This document shows, piece after piece, positions 17,450-26,726 of a stretch of DNA of 64,000 nt. Numbering within the stretch: the stretch's first letter is position 1; each line of letters starts with the position of its first letter. This DNA is from DASUAS01 sp963841415 (lineage in GTDB: Bacteria > Actinomycetota > Acidimicrobiia > IMCC26256 > DASPTH01). The notes beneath the pieces were generated by a model. The model did no database searches and was not told where the DNA came from. It saw nothing but the letters and a program-made list of their open reading frames with translations. The DNA lies in NCBI GenBank assembly GCA_963841415.1, contig CAWJCN010000003.1, positions 248,001 to 312,000 of the forward strand, written 5' to 3'. A program made the translations under genes and the position numbers.

Positions 17450-19753
17450 TCAGAAGCCGTTGCCGACGTGGATCTGCAGATAACAGGTCGTGACCTGGCC
17501 CGGGCCGCTGCCACACTGGTTGGTGGTCAAGGCGTGTCCTGCGCCGTCGGAGAGCTTCGCCCATGCAACAATCGCCGACTTGGCCCACGCCTTGAGATCC
17601 GGTTTGGGTCCGATGCCGTAGGACGGATCGAAGATGGGCTGGCCGTGTAAGAGCGACACCCCCGCGGCCGAGTTGCACGAGGGCGTGATCGCAGGAGAAG
17701 AAGGTCTCCGGGACGCCGGGGATCGCGTCGAATACCCCGGCGACACTCTTCCGGGCCTGCCACATCGCGGGGGGCGTCTCGTTGTTCTGGCCGGTTGCGC
17801 CCAGATAGGTGTACTGGATGGCGATGGGACTCGGAGTTCCGCGCTTCGCGGAAGACTGGAATTCGATGACGGTCGGAAACTGCGGGTCGGGTTGGTACGG
17901 AGGGCTCGGCGTCAACGCGGCCTGCGTAGACCGCCATCGACCGACGAGGAAGTACTGCGCGCCCTGAAAGGTGAGTGGCTGCCATCCGTGGAGATTGTCG
18001 GGCTCGATCCGGTGGGCCTCGATGCCCTGTAGTTGCAGCATCGTGGCCATGTATTCCGCGAACCCCTGGCAGGTGGCGACGTGCCCGCTCAAGAGTCCCG
18101 GGAGGTCGTGGCAAGTGTCAGGAGGAGCGAAATCCTGCTCTGGCTTCCATCCGGATTGCCAGAACGAAAGCCGCGCGCCTTGATCGCTCATCTTGCCCGT
18201 CAGCGGATCGAAGTCGACGCGCCGGACGGTGTGGTGGTCGGCGAACACCTTCCTTCAGATCCTCTTGACGACTTCGGACTCGATGCCGGTTCCGGTGGCG
18301 GCCTTGGTCGCCGGGTAGAGAAGGCTGATGAACGACGACGACGCCGTGCCGGGCACGGGTCGTCCGAACGTGACGAACACCGGATGGGAGCTGGTCCCCA
18401 GCTCGATCGGGCTCGGATCTGTGGTGTCGACGATGTACCACTTGATGAAGAGCTTGTCGGCCAGTCGCACCTGGCTCGGTAACGCCTCGTTCGAGGTCAG
18501 GTCGTTGACCGTCAGGACCTTCTCGTCTCCGAACAGATGGATGCCGGCTCGCTTGAACAGGAGCCTGCCGCCGAGCCTTCCTGCCACCTGAGGCAGTTGC
18601 ACCTCACCGAACAGCGTTCCATTGACGATCTTGGTGGTGTCGCCGGGATTGCGCCGGAACTGAACCGAAGCGATGTTCAGCTTGGTCCCCGAGCGACGGA
18701 GACGGGCCAGTTGAGCTGGGTCTTCGAGGGGGTCGAGCACGCGATCCACTCACTCCCCGGCGCCGGGCTGCAATCCGACGGCAGCTTCGGTTGGTAGCTC
18801 TTCAGCAGGACATCCTCTCCACCCTCGCTCTTGTCCTGGTCCCAAATGGCCGGCGTGCTGCCATTGCCCCACGCAAGCGCCCAGACCCGCATCGAGCACT
18901 TCTTCGCCCCCTTCGTGGGAACCGAACGGTCGACCGAGCGCGCGGATGCAAGCACCGCGTGTTGCTCGGGCACCCCGGACGCCGCCGCGCGGGCCGCGCC
19001 CGAACCGGAGGTGGGGCACGTGTCGGTGTCGGCGGAAATCGTCACCGCCTCGTCGACCACGACATGCTCGGACCCGCCGAACGCGTCGGTCTCGGTGTAG
19101 TCGAGGGGGAACGAGAGCTCCTTGGGCATGCGCGTGAGCTCGTCGAGATCGAGGTTCTCGAGGGCAGCCGTCTTGGCAATGATGCTCGAGTCCTCCCCGC
19201 TCACGTGGTTGAGCGACGAAGGGTGATGGAAGAGGTACGCGTCGGGGCCGTCGATGCTGTCGAGCGTGCAGAGGCCGGAATGGGTGAGCGGAGGCTGACC
19301 GTTCCCGGAGTTCGCGCCGGTTTGAATCGGTAGCGCGGCGTTGATGCTCACAGTTCGCGTCGTGCCGGTGGCGTTGACGCTCTGGACGCCGATGAGGTCG
19401 GGCGGTGAACCGGCCGCCGCGTAGCTACACGCATCGTCGGGGTCACCGAGTGCCGGTTTCCCGGTGCTCGTCGCGCTGCCAGACGCGGTGAGCTGCTGGG
19501 GCTCCTGAACGATCTTCGGAGGCGCGTCGCCCGACAGCGTGATCGTCGCGTGCCGGCTCTCGTCCCACTGGAACTTCAGTTGGTAGGTGATCCCATCACC
19601 GGAGTAGTCGGAGGTGATGCTCCCGGCGTCACGCATCGTGATCGGGTAGGACGTCTCGGCCGACCGGACCGAGCGAGTCTCGGCGAACGACGGAGACGAC
19701 ACGCTCACCAGGGCGCCGACCATGAGACCTGCGGCGAGCAGCGCCCTACCCAT
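17450..19753 (-). pseudogene. Large secreted transglutaminase-like protein, broken by two frameshifts and a stop
   Basis: Three collinear pieces make up about 765 codons. Piece 1 (19753 to about 18700) has a signal peptide (ALLAAGLMVGALVSVSSPSFA-like) and a beta-rich domain ending NWPVSVA. Piece 2 (about 18700-18255), one frame over, reads TKLNIASVQFRR to ESEVVKRI, then TGA. Reading straight on in the same frame gives piece 3, RKVFADHHTVRRVDFDPLTG; a Trp codon there would bridge them. Piece 3 contains HVATCQGFAEYMATML and DNLHGWQPL, resembling the Cys and His sites of transglutaminase-like proteases. A last shift near 17680 leads to LKAWAKSAIVAWAKLSDG. Decay or sequencing error. Confidence 0.75.
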
Positions 19754-19870
19754 AGACACACCCGCCCCACGAGCTGCCACGTCGCCGGACTCCCGTCCCC
19801 GTCGACGTCAATGTCATCCGCGGTCGCCAACGCCGGCTTCCTCAGCGTCGCTCTGGTGCGATACCGCGAA

Positions 19871-19898
19871 TGAACCGCCCCGACTTTCATAGAGACTC
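19871..19898 (+). repeat. IS3-family left inverted repeat
   Basis: Starts TGAACCGCCCCG and continues with partial matches (CAT.GAG.CTC positions) to the complement of the right end over about 28 bases. Confidence 0.88.
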
Positions 19899-20841
19899 GG
19901 TGGTTTGAGTCAGGGCCAGGTCGGCGGTGACGGTGTGACGGTAGTAGTCGGCTTCGAATGCGGCTGGGGTGGTGTAGCTGGGTCCGTCGGTGATCTCGCC
20001 GTGGAGGCGGCGGTGGTTGAACCAGTCGATGTAGGTCATGGTCGCGAACTCGACGTCTTCGATGCCTGCCCAGGGTCCCTGTCGATAGATGAGCTCCCAC
20101 TTGTAGAGCCCGTTGAAGCTCTCGGCGAGCGCGTTGTCGTAGCTGTCGCCCTTGGAGCCGACCGACGCGACGATCTCGTTGGCGGCGAGGCGATCCGAGT
20201 AGCGGATCGAGAGGTATTGCACGCCACGGTCGCTGTGATGCACGAGACCAGAGACATCTGCGCCGACACGTTGACGGTTCCAGATCGCCATCTCCAACGC
20301 GTCGATGGCGAGGTCGGACCGCAACGACTTCGAGGCCTGCCAGCCGACGACCATCCGCGAGAACACGTCGACGACGAACGCGAGATACACCCACCCGGAG
20401 TGAGTCTTGACGTACGTGATGTCCGCGACCCACAGCCGATTCGGTGCCGACGCGGCGAACTCGCGGTCGACGAGATCCGCCGGACGCTCGAGCGTCTCGT
20501 CGCTTTCGGTGGTGCGCACCCACGTCCGACCACGCCGACATCCCTGCAGACCGAGCTCACGCATCAACCGTTCGACGGTGCAGCGCGCCACCGCGATGCC
20601 GTCCTTGTTCAGCTGATCCCAGACCTTGTCGGCCCCATACACCGACAAGTTCGCTTCGAAGACCCGGGTGATCTCGGGCTTCAGTTCCTCATCACGGACC
20701 GCCCACGCCGACGGCGGCCGTGACTTCGCCGCGTAAAAAGGTCTGGGGAGCGAACTGCAACGTCGTGCAGATCGGCTCGACTCCCCACACCAGCCCGTCG
20801 ACCGTGCGACGGTCTCGGTTGCTGTCGACGAACGCGATCAC
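19887..20841 (-). pseudogene. IS3 OrfB transposase with a homopolymer frameshift
   Basis: The DDE catalytic core is intact: WVADITYVKTHSGW, VHHSDRGVQYLS and GDSYDNALAESFNGLYK supply D, D and E, preceded by the HTH_21-like GADKVWDQLNKDGIAVARC. OrfB would begin at GTG 20841, overlapping the OrfA stop, and reads FVDSNRDRRTVDGLVWGVEP and ICTTLQFAPQTF. The frame is then lost at a run of five A (20735-20739). With four, it would read QTFYAAKSR and join the downstream 254-codon frame. The element is probably inactive unless ribosomal slippage on the run compensates. Confidence 0.85.
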
Positions 20842-21158
20842 CTCTTGGACTGGCGGTCGAGCTCCGCCCCGAAGAAAGCCGACGCCGCCTTCAAGATCTC
20901 GTTCGCGCGACGCAACTCAGCATTCTCACGCTTCAGGCGCTTGTTCTCCTCGAGCTGATCGCTCGTCGGGCCCGCACGCACCCCGCCATCGACCTCCGCT
21001 TGGCGGACCCACCGTCGCACCGACTCGCGCGTCGGTCCCAACTTGTCAGCGACCGAACAGATCGCCTCCCACTGCGACCCGTACTCGGCCTGATGATCCA
21101 ACACCATCCGCACCGCCCGGTCCCGCAACTCCCTCGGATACTTCCCATGACGTGGCAT
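20838..21158 (-). CDS. IS3 OrfA (DNA-binding subunit)
   Basis: A 106-residue protein with the typical IS3 OrfA layout. An N-terminal helix-turn-helix (RELRDRAVRMVLDHQ, then CSVADKLGPTRESVRRWVRQ) is followed by a leucine-zipper helix (EENKRLKRENAELRRANEIL) ending KAASAFFGAELDRQ. ATG 21158 has AAGGA seven bases upstream; GTG 21173 would add five residues. OrfA binds the element ends and, joined to OrfB by programmed frameshifting, forms the transposase. Its stop overlaps OrfB's GTG (GTGA). Confidence 0.93.
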   Translation of the reverse strand: MPRHGKYPRELRDRAVRMVLDHQAEYGSQWEAICSVADKLGPTRESVRRWVRQAEVDGGVRAGPTSDQLEENKRLKRENAELRRANEILKAASAFFGAELDRQSKR

Positions 21159-21183
21159 CGCTCCATCCTTCACTCACAAGACG

Positions 21184-21211
21184 GAGCCTCCATGGATCCC
21201 GGGGCGGTTCA
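21184..21211 (-). repeat. IS3-family right inverted repeat
   Basis: Read on the minus strand from 21211 it starts TGAACCGCCCCG, identical to the left end for 12 bases and partly matching for about 16 more. Confidence 0.88.
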
Positions 21212-21362
21212 GAACGTTCGGTGCGCGTGTTCGGGGCGGTCAGGGTGGGTCGCGCGTCGCAAGATTGGCGGGCTGGCTGTGGTGTTCTGGCGCGGGCTCG
21301 TCGGGGACCGATTCCTTGAACGGGCGACAGCGGTAGTGCTTCTTCCGGTCCCCGAGCTCGAT

Positions 21363-24300
21363 TCACGTGTGGCCGGTGGGTGTGGGTGCGTCGGTGGTCG
21401 CGAGGAGGTCGTCGAGCGCGGCGAGGAGCGTGGGTGCGACCTTTTCGAAGGCGAGAGTGGCGCCTCGCGTGTGGGCGGCTTGGTATGCGTCTGGCCCGAG
21501 CCGTTCAGCGACTCGGGCGGCCGTGCGGTCGACTTGGGGAAGGGTGCGGGAGGGCGTGACAACGTGCGCTTGGACGACGCCGGCGCAGGTCGCGGCAAGG
21601 GTGTCGTCGCGGAGGCTGGCGAGGATCGCGACGGCACGTTCAACGGCTGACCCGAGGTTGATTCGGCTACCGCGGTCGTGACATATCGCGATGGCGTCCC
21701 GCAGTTGGGAAAGGGCCCCGAATCGGTCGCCGGCTCGAGCGCGCAGTTGGGCGGCACCGAGGAGCGCGAGGCCGGTGTTTGTTCCGCCGGCACGGGCGAG
21801 GGCGATGCTCTCGTCGAACGCGGCGAGCGCACGGTCGGGGTCTTCGGAGAACCAGGCTCGGCCTTCAGTACTGAGCGCAATACTGATCTTCGAGGGCTTG
21901 CCCGTTGTGCGGGCGATCTTCACGTATGCATCGGCTTCTTTTCGGGCTCCGTCGAGATCGCCGACGCTGAGGCAGAACTGCGACCCGAGGTCGTGCAGCG
22001 GACAGTGGTCGGTTGATGGGGCATCGGCCGCGTCAAGCGCGCGGTGACCCTCAGCCACGAGTTCGAGTGCTTCGGCGGGGCCTCGCTGGCGGTAGCGCAC
22101 CGAGCTGAGCACCTGGTAGCTGATCGCGATGAAACGCGAAGCCCCGGGCCCGGCGGGGGTGTCGAGGGCTTCGCGGGCGAGGCGTTCGGCGTCCTCGAGG
22201 TCGTCGTGGAGCATGTGTGAGAACGCGGCCGCCGCGATGACGCCACTGCGCCCGGCAATCGAGGAAGACCGCGCTCGTGCTTTCAGCGCGTCGGCCCACG
22301 GTTGAGTGGACCAGGTGGTGGTAAAGCTCTCGTGGATGGTCAGGGCGATGATGATACGGAGCGCGAGGTCGGCGTCGGCCTGAGCGGTCGCGTCACTGCC
22401 CCACCGCAGCACGGCGCGGATGTTGTCGAGTTCGGCCTCGACTCGCCGCTCCCAGGCGACCTCGTCGGCGCTTCCCAGTTCGGGGCCGGCGAGTTCGCAG
22501 AAGGCGGCGTAGTGCTCGGCGTACCGGCGCCGCCAGTGGTCGGTCTCCCCGGCCGTGTCGAGTTGCTCGCGCGCGAAGGCCCGGAAGGTCTCGAGCAGCC
22601 GGTAGCGCGTCGTGGCCTCATCGGCGAACTCGGCGAGGACCATCGATTTCTCGACCAAGCTGCCCAGACACTGCAGCACGTCCCAACCCTCGACCGCATC
22701 GTCGGTCACGACCGCCTCGGCGGCGGCGGCGTCGAAGCTGCCGACGAACACACCGAGACGCTCGAACACCGTGCGTTCCCGCGCGGCGAGCAGCGAGTAC
22801 GACCACTCGACCGCGGCGCGCAGCGTCTGGTGACGCTCCACCCGGCTTCGCTTTCCGCCTGTGAGCAGCCGAAACCGGTCGTCGAGGCGGGCCGCGATTT
22901 CCGCCGGGCTCATCGCCGTGATCCGCGCCGCCGCGAGCTCGATCGCTAACGGCATGCCGTCGAGACGCCGGCAGATCTCCGCCACCGCCGCGAGATTCGC
23001 GGGTCCCAGCGTGAACCCTGCCCGCGCCGCCATTGCCCGGTGGACGAAGAGCTGGATCGCTTCGGATGCGGTGATGGCGTCGGCGTCGGCCGACACGTCG
23101 GGTACTGACAGCGACGACAACGCCACCAGCTGCTCACCCGCCACCCCCAGGCCCTCCCGGCTGGTCGCCAGCACCCGTACCTTCGGGCAGCGCTGGAGCA
23201 GCTTCGATGCGAGCAACGCCGCGTCGACGAGCAAGTGCTCGCAATTGTCGAGCACGACGAGCACCTCTCGCTCGCGCAAGTACTCCCCGATGCTGTCGGC
23301 CATCGACATGCCCTCGCGTTGGTGTGCCCCCACCGCGTCGGCGACTGCATGGAACATGAGCACCTCGTCGCTGGCGGTCCCCAGCTCGCAGAACCACACG
23401 CCATCCGGGAACCGGGGCAGCAACTCGGCCGCCACCTGCAACGACAACCGGGTCTTGCCGACACCGCCCACGCCGGTCAGCGTCACCAGGGACAACCGAC
23501 AGACCAGCTCCGTCACCGAGGCGATCTCCGCCTCGCGCCCGACGAACGTCGTCACCTGACGCGGCAGGTTGTTGCGTGGGAATACGTCCAACGTGCGGAG
23601 CGGCGGGAACTCCCGCCCCAGATCGGGATGGGTTACCTGGAACAACCTGTCCGGCTGAGCCAGATCGCGTAGTTGGTGCTCTCCCAGGTCGATGAACCCG
23701 TACTTCTCGGGGAGGGCGTCGTGGAGCAGCTCTTCCGTCGTGGCTGACACGACGATCTGGCCGCCGTGCGCCACCGACATCAGCCGCTCGGCGCGATTCA
23801 CCGCGCCGCCGCTGTAGTCGCCGTCACGAACCTCGGCCTCGCCGGAATGGATCCCCATCCGGACGCGCACGGTCTGCGCGACGTTCCACTCGTCCGCGAG
23901 GAGTCGCCGCTGTGCGGCAACCGCAGCCGTGACCGCATCGTGAGCGGTCGCGAACACGGCGTGGAACCCGTCGCCCGCATTCTTCACGATGAAGCCATCG
24001 TGTGACTCGACCGCATCGCGCAGCAGCTCGTCGTGACGCACCATCGCGTGGCTCATCACGTCGGGACTCTCGTCCCACAGGCGCGTCGAAGCCTCTACGT
24101 CGGTGAAGAGGAACGACACGGTCCCGGACGGCAGGTGTGCGGTGTCTGGGATCTTCGTCGGCGATCCCGCCCACACGACGTCGGGGTGTTGGCGCACGAT
24201 GTCGTCGTTGAGTGCCTGCAGTCCGGGTGACGGGACCACTCCGACTTCGTCGGCCACGAACCGACGAAACGCGTCATAGGCGCGCAGTGACTCGACCGGC

Positions 24301-24923
24301 CGGCCGGCGCGGACGAGCGCCAGTATCATCAGCGCCCGCAGCCGCTCGCGAAACGGCTCCACCGCGATCTGGGCCTCGAGTTCGCCGATGACGTCCTCCG
24401 GGCGACTCAACTCCAAGAGCGCGGCGGCCCGTTCCTCAATCGCACGGGCGTGCAGCTCCACCAGGCGCGCTACCTCCGCCGTGGCGAACTCCTCGCTCGC
24501 GAACTCCGCGTACGGCGAGCCTCGCCACAGCCCGAGTGCCTCGTCGAACACGCCGAGCGCGACCTCCGGCCGGCGAGGCGACCCGAGCCCGACTCGCACT
24601 AGCTCCTCGAACTGCAACGCGTCGACCTCACCGCTCGCCACGCACAGCCGATACCCCGGAGGGCGGGTCTCGAGGCGCCCGTCACCGAGCGTCGCGCGCA
24701 ACCGCGACAGCAAGGTCTGGAGCCCGTGCATCGCAGTCCGCGGCGGCTCGTCACCCCACAGAACGTCGACGAGACGATCATTCGAGACCACCTCGTTGGC
24801 GTGGACCACCAACACCGCGAGCAAACGGCGCTGCAGCGGGCTTCCCAGCCGCACCTGCTCGCCGTCGCGCACGACCCCCAGAGAGCCCAGCACACACAGC
24901 GGCGCCGCCACCCGGTCCTTCAC
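21363..24923 (-). CDS. AfsR/SARP-type regulator with cyclase, NB-ARC and TPR-like regions
   Basis: A protein of about 1186 residues. In order: winged-helix DNA-binding domain (LGVVRDGEQVRLGSPLQRRL); bacterial activation domain; class III cyclase domain (VSFLFTDVEASTRLWD, KNAGDGFHAVF, VRMGIHSGEAEVRDG); NB-ARC ATPase (LVTLTGVGGVGKTRLSLQVA Walker A, REVLVVLDNCEHLL Walker B); and a long helical TPR-like C-terminus. GTG 24923 is preceded by TTGGAGGGCTG, better than the longest start at 24977. A perfect 7-bp-arm palindrome lies 48 bases upstream. It is divergent from the YVTN gene, a plausible target. The cyclase may serve as a regulatory rather than a catalytic module. Confidence 0.9.
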   Translation of the reverse strand: MKDRVAAPLCVLGSLGVVRDGEQVRLGSPLQRRLLAVLVVHANEVVSNDRLVDVLWGDEPPRTAMHGLQTLLSRLRATLGDGRLETRPPGYRLCVASGEVDALQFEELVRVGLGSPRRPEVALGVFDEALGLWRGSPYAEFASEEFATAEVARLVELHARAIEERAAALLELSRPEDVIGELEAQIAVEPFRERLRALMILALVRAGRPVESLRAYDAFRRFVADEVGVVPSPGLQALNDDIVRQHPDVVWAGSPTKIPDTAHLPSGTVSFLFTDVEASTRLWDESPDVMSHAMVRHDELLRDAVESHDGFIVKNAGDGFHAVFATAHDAVTAAVAAQRRLLADEWNVAQTVRVRMGIHSGEAEVRDGDYSGGAVNRAERLMSVAHGGQIVVSATTEELLHDALPEKYGFIDLGEHQLRDLAQPDRLFQVTHPDLGREFPPLRTLDVFPRNNLPRQVTTFVGREAEIASVTELVCRLSLVTLTGVGGVGKTRLSLQVAAELLPRFPDGVWFCELGTASDEVLMFHAVADAVGAHQREGMSMADSIGEYLREREVLVVLDNCEHLLVDAALLASKLLQRCPKVRVLATSREGLGVAGEQLVALSSLSVPDVSADADAITASEAIQLFVHRAMAARAGFTLGPANLAAVAEICRRLDGMPLAIELAAARITAMSPAEIAARLDDRFRLLTGGKRSRVERHQTLRAAVEWSYSLLAARERTVFERLGVFVGSFDAAAAEAVVTDDAVEGWDVLQCLGSLVEKSMVLAEFADEATTRYRLLETFRAFAREQLDTAGETDHWRRRYAEHYAAFCELAGPELGSADEVAWERRVEAELDNIRAVLRWGSDATAQADADLALRIIIALTIHESFTTTWSTQPWADALKARARSSSIAGRSGVIAAAAFSHMLHDDLEDAERLAREALDTPAGPGASRFIAISYQVLSSVRYRQRGPAEALELVAEGHRALDAADAPSTDHCPLHDLGSQFCLSVGDLDGARKEADAYVKIARTTGKPSKISIALSTEGRAWFSEDPDRALAAFDESIALARAGGTNTGLALLGAAQLRARAGDRFGALSQLRDAIAICHDRGSRINLGSAVERAVAILASLRDDTLAATCAGVVQAHVVTPSRTLPQVDRTAARVAERLGPDAYQAAHTRGATLAFEKVAPTLLAALDDLLATTDAPTPTGHT

Positions 24924-24970
24924 CAGCCCTCCAACCCACCCACATTCAGGACGTAGCTGCGCTCGAGGCG

Positions 24971-24987
24971 TGATCACGCTGTGATCA
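24971..24987. promoter_or_regulatory. Palindromic operator candidate upstream of the large regulator
   Basis: TGATCAC-GCT-GTGATCA is a perfect inverted repeat (7-bp arms, 3-bp spacer) in the divergent region between the regulator (start 24923) and the YVTN gene (start 25074). Its placement suggests autoregulation or control by a dimeric regulator; the binding protein is not known. Confidence 0.5.
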
Positions 24988-25073
24988 AGCTGTGAGACCT
25001 TCCCCTGACACTGTGGTCAAGGAAACCATCCTCCCACACCACCCAAAGAGAACGAACGGAAGACGGTTTTGCT

Positions 25074-26099
25074 GTGTGCCGGAAGCTCGTTGCCATGGTC
25101 GTGGTCGCGTTGTCGGGGTCGGGGATTCTGGTCGCGACGTCAGCGACGCGCGGTACGGCTGCGGCCGGCGGGTGTGCGGGCACGGCCTACGTGACCAACG
25201 AGCAAGGTGGCACGGTGTCGGCGATCACGACCGCGACGGGTGTGGTGTCGGCCCCCATCACCGTCGGCACGGGTCCGGCCAGGGTGGCGATCACCCCTGA
25301 CGGCAAGCACGCCTACGTAACCGACTTCGGCGGCGGCGCGGGTGACACGGTGTCGGTGATCAGGACGGCGACGGGTGCGGTGTCGGCCCCCATCACCGTC
25401 GGCAAGTCTCCGGTCGGGGTGGCAATCACCCCTGACGGCAAGCACGCCTACGTGGCCAACGGCGGCGATGGCACGGTGTCGGTGATCACGACGGCGACGG
25501 GTGTGGTGTCGGCCCCCATCACGGTCGGCAAGGTCGGGACGGGAGGGGTGGCGATCACTCCTGACGGCAAGCACGCCTACGTGACCAACTTCGGGGATGG
25601 CACGGTCTTGGTGATCACGACGGCGACGGGTGTGGTGTCGGCCCCCATCACCGTCGGCAAGGTTGGGACGGCCGACGTGGCGATCACTCCTGACGGCAAG
25701 CACGCCTACGTGATCAACAACTTGGGCGGCACGGTGTCGGTGATCACCACGGCGACGGGTGCGGTGTCGGCCCCCATCACCGTCGGCAAGCAACCGGCCG
25801 GGCTGGCCATTACTCCTGACGGCAAGCACGCCTACGTGACCAACAACGGCGACGGCACGGTGTCGGTGATCACCACGGCGACGGGTGCGGTGTCGGCCCC
25901 CATCACCGTCGGCAATAAGCCGGACGTGGTGGCGTTCACCCCTGACGGCAAGCACGCCTACGTGACCAACTTCGGCGATGGCACGGTGTCGGTGATCACG
26001 ACGGCGACGGGTGCGGTGTCGGCCCCCATCACCGTCGGCAAGGGTGCGGCCGGGGTGGCGATCTGCCCGGCGCGGATCGCCCACCGACGCCGATCGTGA
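25074..26099 (+). CDS. Exported YVTN-family beta-propeller protein
   Basis: A 341-residue protein with a signal (MVVVALSGSGILVATSA) and seven tandem propeller units, each holding AITPDGKHAYVTN, TVSVITTATG and VSAPITVG. This is the YVTN 40-residue repeat, which usually forms a seven-bladed propeller at the cell surface. The last unit breaks off as GVAICPARIAHRRRS, so the final blade lacks its Velcro strand unless the N-terminal GTAYVTNEQGG closes the ring, which is usual. GTG 25074 or ATG 25095 may be the start. The repeats are nearly identical at DNA level. Binding partner unknown. Confidence 0.85.
   Translation: MCRKLVAMVVVALSGSGILVATSATRGTAAAGGCAGTAYVTNEQGGTVSAITTATGVVSAPITVGTGPARVAITPDGKHAYVTDFGGGAGDTVSVIRTATGAVSAPITVGKSPVGVAITPDGKHAYVANGGDGTVSVITTATGVVSAPITVGKVGTGGVAITPDGKHAYVTNFGDGTVLVITTATGVVSAPITVGKVGTADVAITPDGKHAYVINNLGGTVSVITTATGAVSAPITVGKQPAGLAITPDGKHAYVTNNGDGTVSVITTATGAVSAPITVGNKPDVVAFTPDGKHAYVTNFGDGTVSVITTATGAVSAPITVGKGAAGVAICPARIAHRRRS
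25243..26040 (+). repeat. Seven near-identical 126-129-bp coding repeats
   Basis: The segment GTGTCGGCCCCCATCACNGT recurs seven times, starting near 25243, 25380, 25506, 25635, 25764, 25890 and 26016. Spacing is 126 or 129 bases except for the first (137). Conservation extends to synonymous positions, indicating recent expansion or gene conversion. Confidence 0.9.
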
Positions 26100-26616
26100 C
26101 CGTGCCCGCGGCAGTACCGACGCCCACGCTCGCGGCCCGGCAAGCACAGCGCCCAGATAGCACCGAATGCCCTGCAGGGGCGCGTGACGCCACAGTCAAC
26201 GACGCACAGATCCGCGCAAGCTTTAGTGTCAGCTCGGCGTGCGCGAGAGGTGCCTTTCGGGGCGGGCCGCGGTGCGGTTACGGACGGCACCGATCCGGCG
26301 CTCTGTCGTCAGACTGCACCGCACCGGAGGAGAAGCCGCGAGCGCGCCAGAGCCATTCGTTCGGTGTTCAGCGCCGCAGGCTCAATCAGCCCTTGTGAGC
26401 TGGGCGTCCATAACGCTGGCGTGCGGCCTCGCCTGAGGTTCCCACCATTGCGCCGATCGCCGCTCGAAGTAACCAGTTGGTTAGTCCTCAATCAGTCCTC
26501 AGCAGGTCGCGAAAACGCACGAATCGACGACAATCAATGACAAGCAAAAGTGCTGGTCAGGCGGATTTTCCGGTGTCGGCGCAGGCTGCGAAAACGCCTC
26601 CGAAAGTTCTACCTCT

Positions 26617-26634
26617 ACTACGACATCTGATCGG
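26617..26634 (+). repeat. Left att-like 18-bp direct repeat
   Basis: ACTACGACATCTGATCGG, identical to 31775-31792. Flanking bases differ on both sides, so 18 bp is the full identity. Confidence 0.65.
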
Positions 26635-26676
26635 CGGGTGTGCTGACCAGCGGCGACGCCGGTTGGCGGGTCGTTC

Positions 26677-26700
26677 GTTCCGTGTGTGTTCCGTCCGAGC
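26677..26700 (+). repeat. Left 24-bp imperfect repeat, arm-site candidate
   Basis: Two GTTCCGT boxes 12 bases apart, ending GTTCCGTC-N-GAGC. It matches 31648-31671 at 20 of 24 positions in the same orientation and lies 42 bases inside the left att-like repeat. Confidence 0.5.
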
Positions 26701-26726
26701 GCAGTAGCGGCGCGGCGATGAGCCCG

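Larger units (their letters stand above)
19871..21211. mobile_element. IS3-family insertion sequence
   Basis: The 1341-bp element is bounded by imperfect inverted repeats starting TGAACCGCCCCG (19871-19882; complement 21200-21211). It is flanked on both sides by GAA (19868-19870 and 21212-21214), a 3-bp target duplication as expected for IS3. It carries OrfA (helix-turn-helix plus leucine zipper) and OrfB (DDE integrase) on the minus strand. The insertion lies between the broken transglutaminase-like gene and the large regulator, so no intact gene is interrupted. Confidence 0.93.
26100..26726 (+). other. Gene-free stretch holding the left attachment-site candidate
   Basis: About 630 bases without a credible gene; base composition is more AT-rich around 26460-26620 than nearby. 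It contains an inverted repeat TAACCA-GT-TGGTTA near 26467-26480, the 18-bp att-like repeat (26617-26634) and the left 24-bp repeat (26677-26700). Confidence 0.55.

Noticed and set aside
25243..26040. CRISPR array
   Set aside because: Regular repeats, but units are coding, adjacent and 126-129 bases long with no short unique spacers.
25140..26147. Minus-strand 335-codon frame across the YVTN repeats
   Set aside because: Repetitive Arg/His/Gly text that is simply the antisense of the propeller units.
26617..26634. tRNA 3' end as the attachment site
   Set aside because: Neither copy of the 18-mer lies in a cloverleaf-like sequence or has a T-loop or CCA end nearby.
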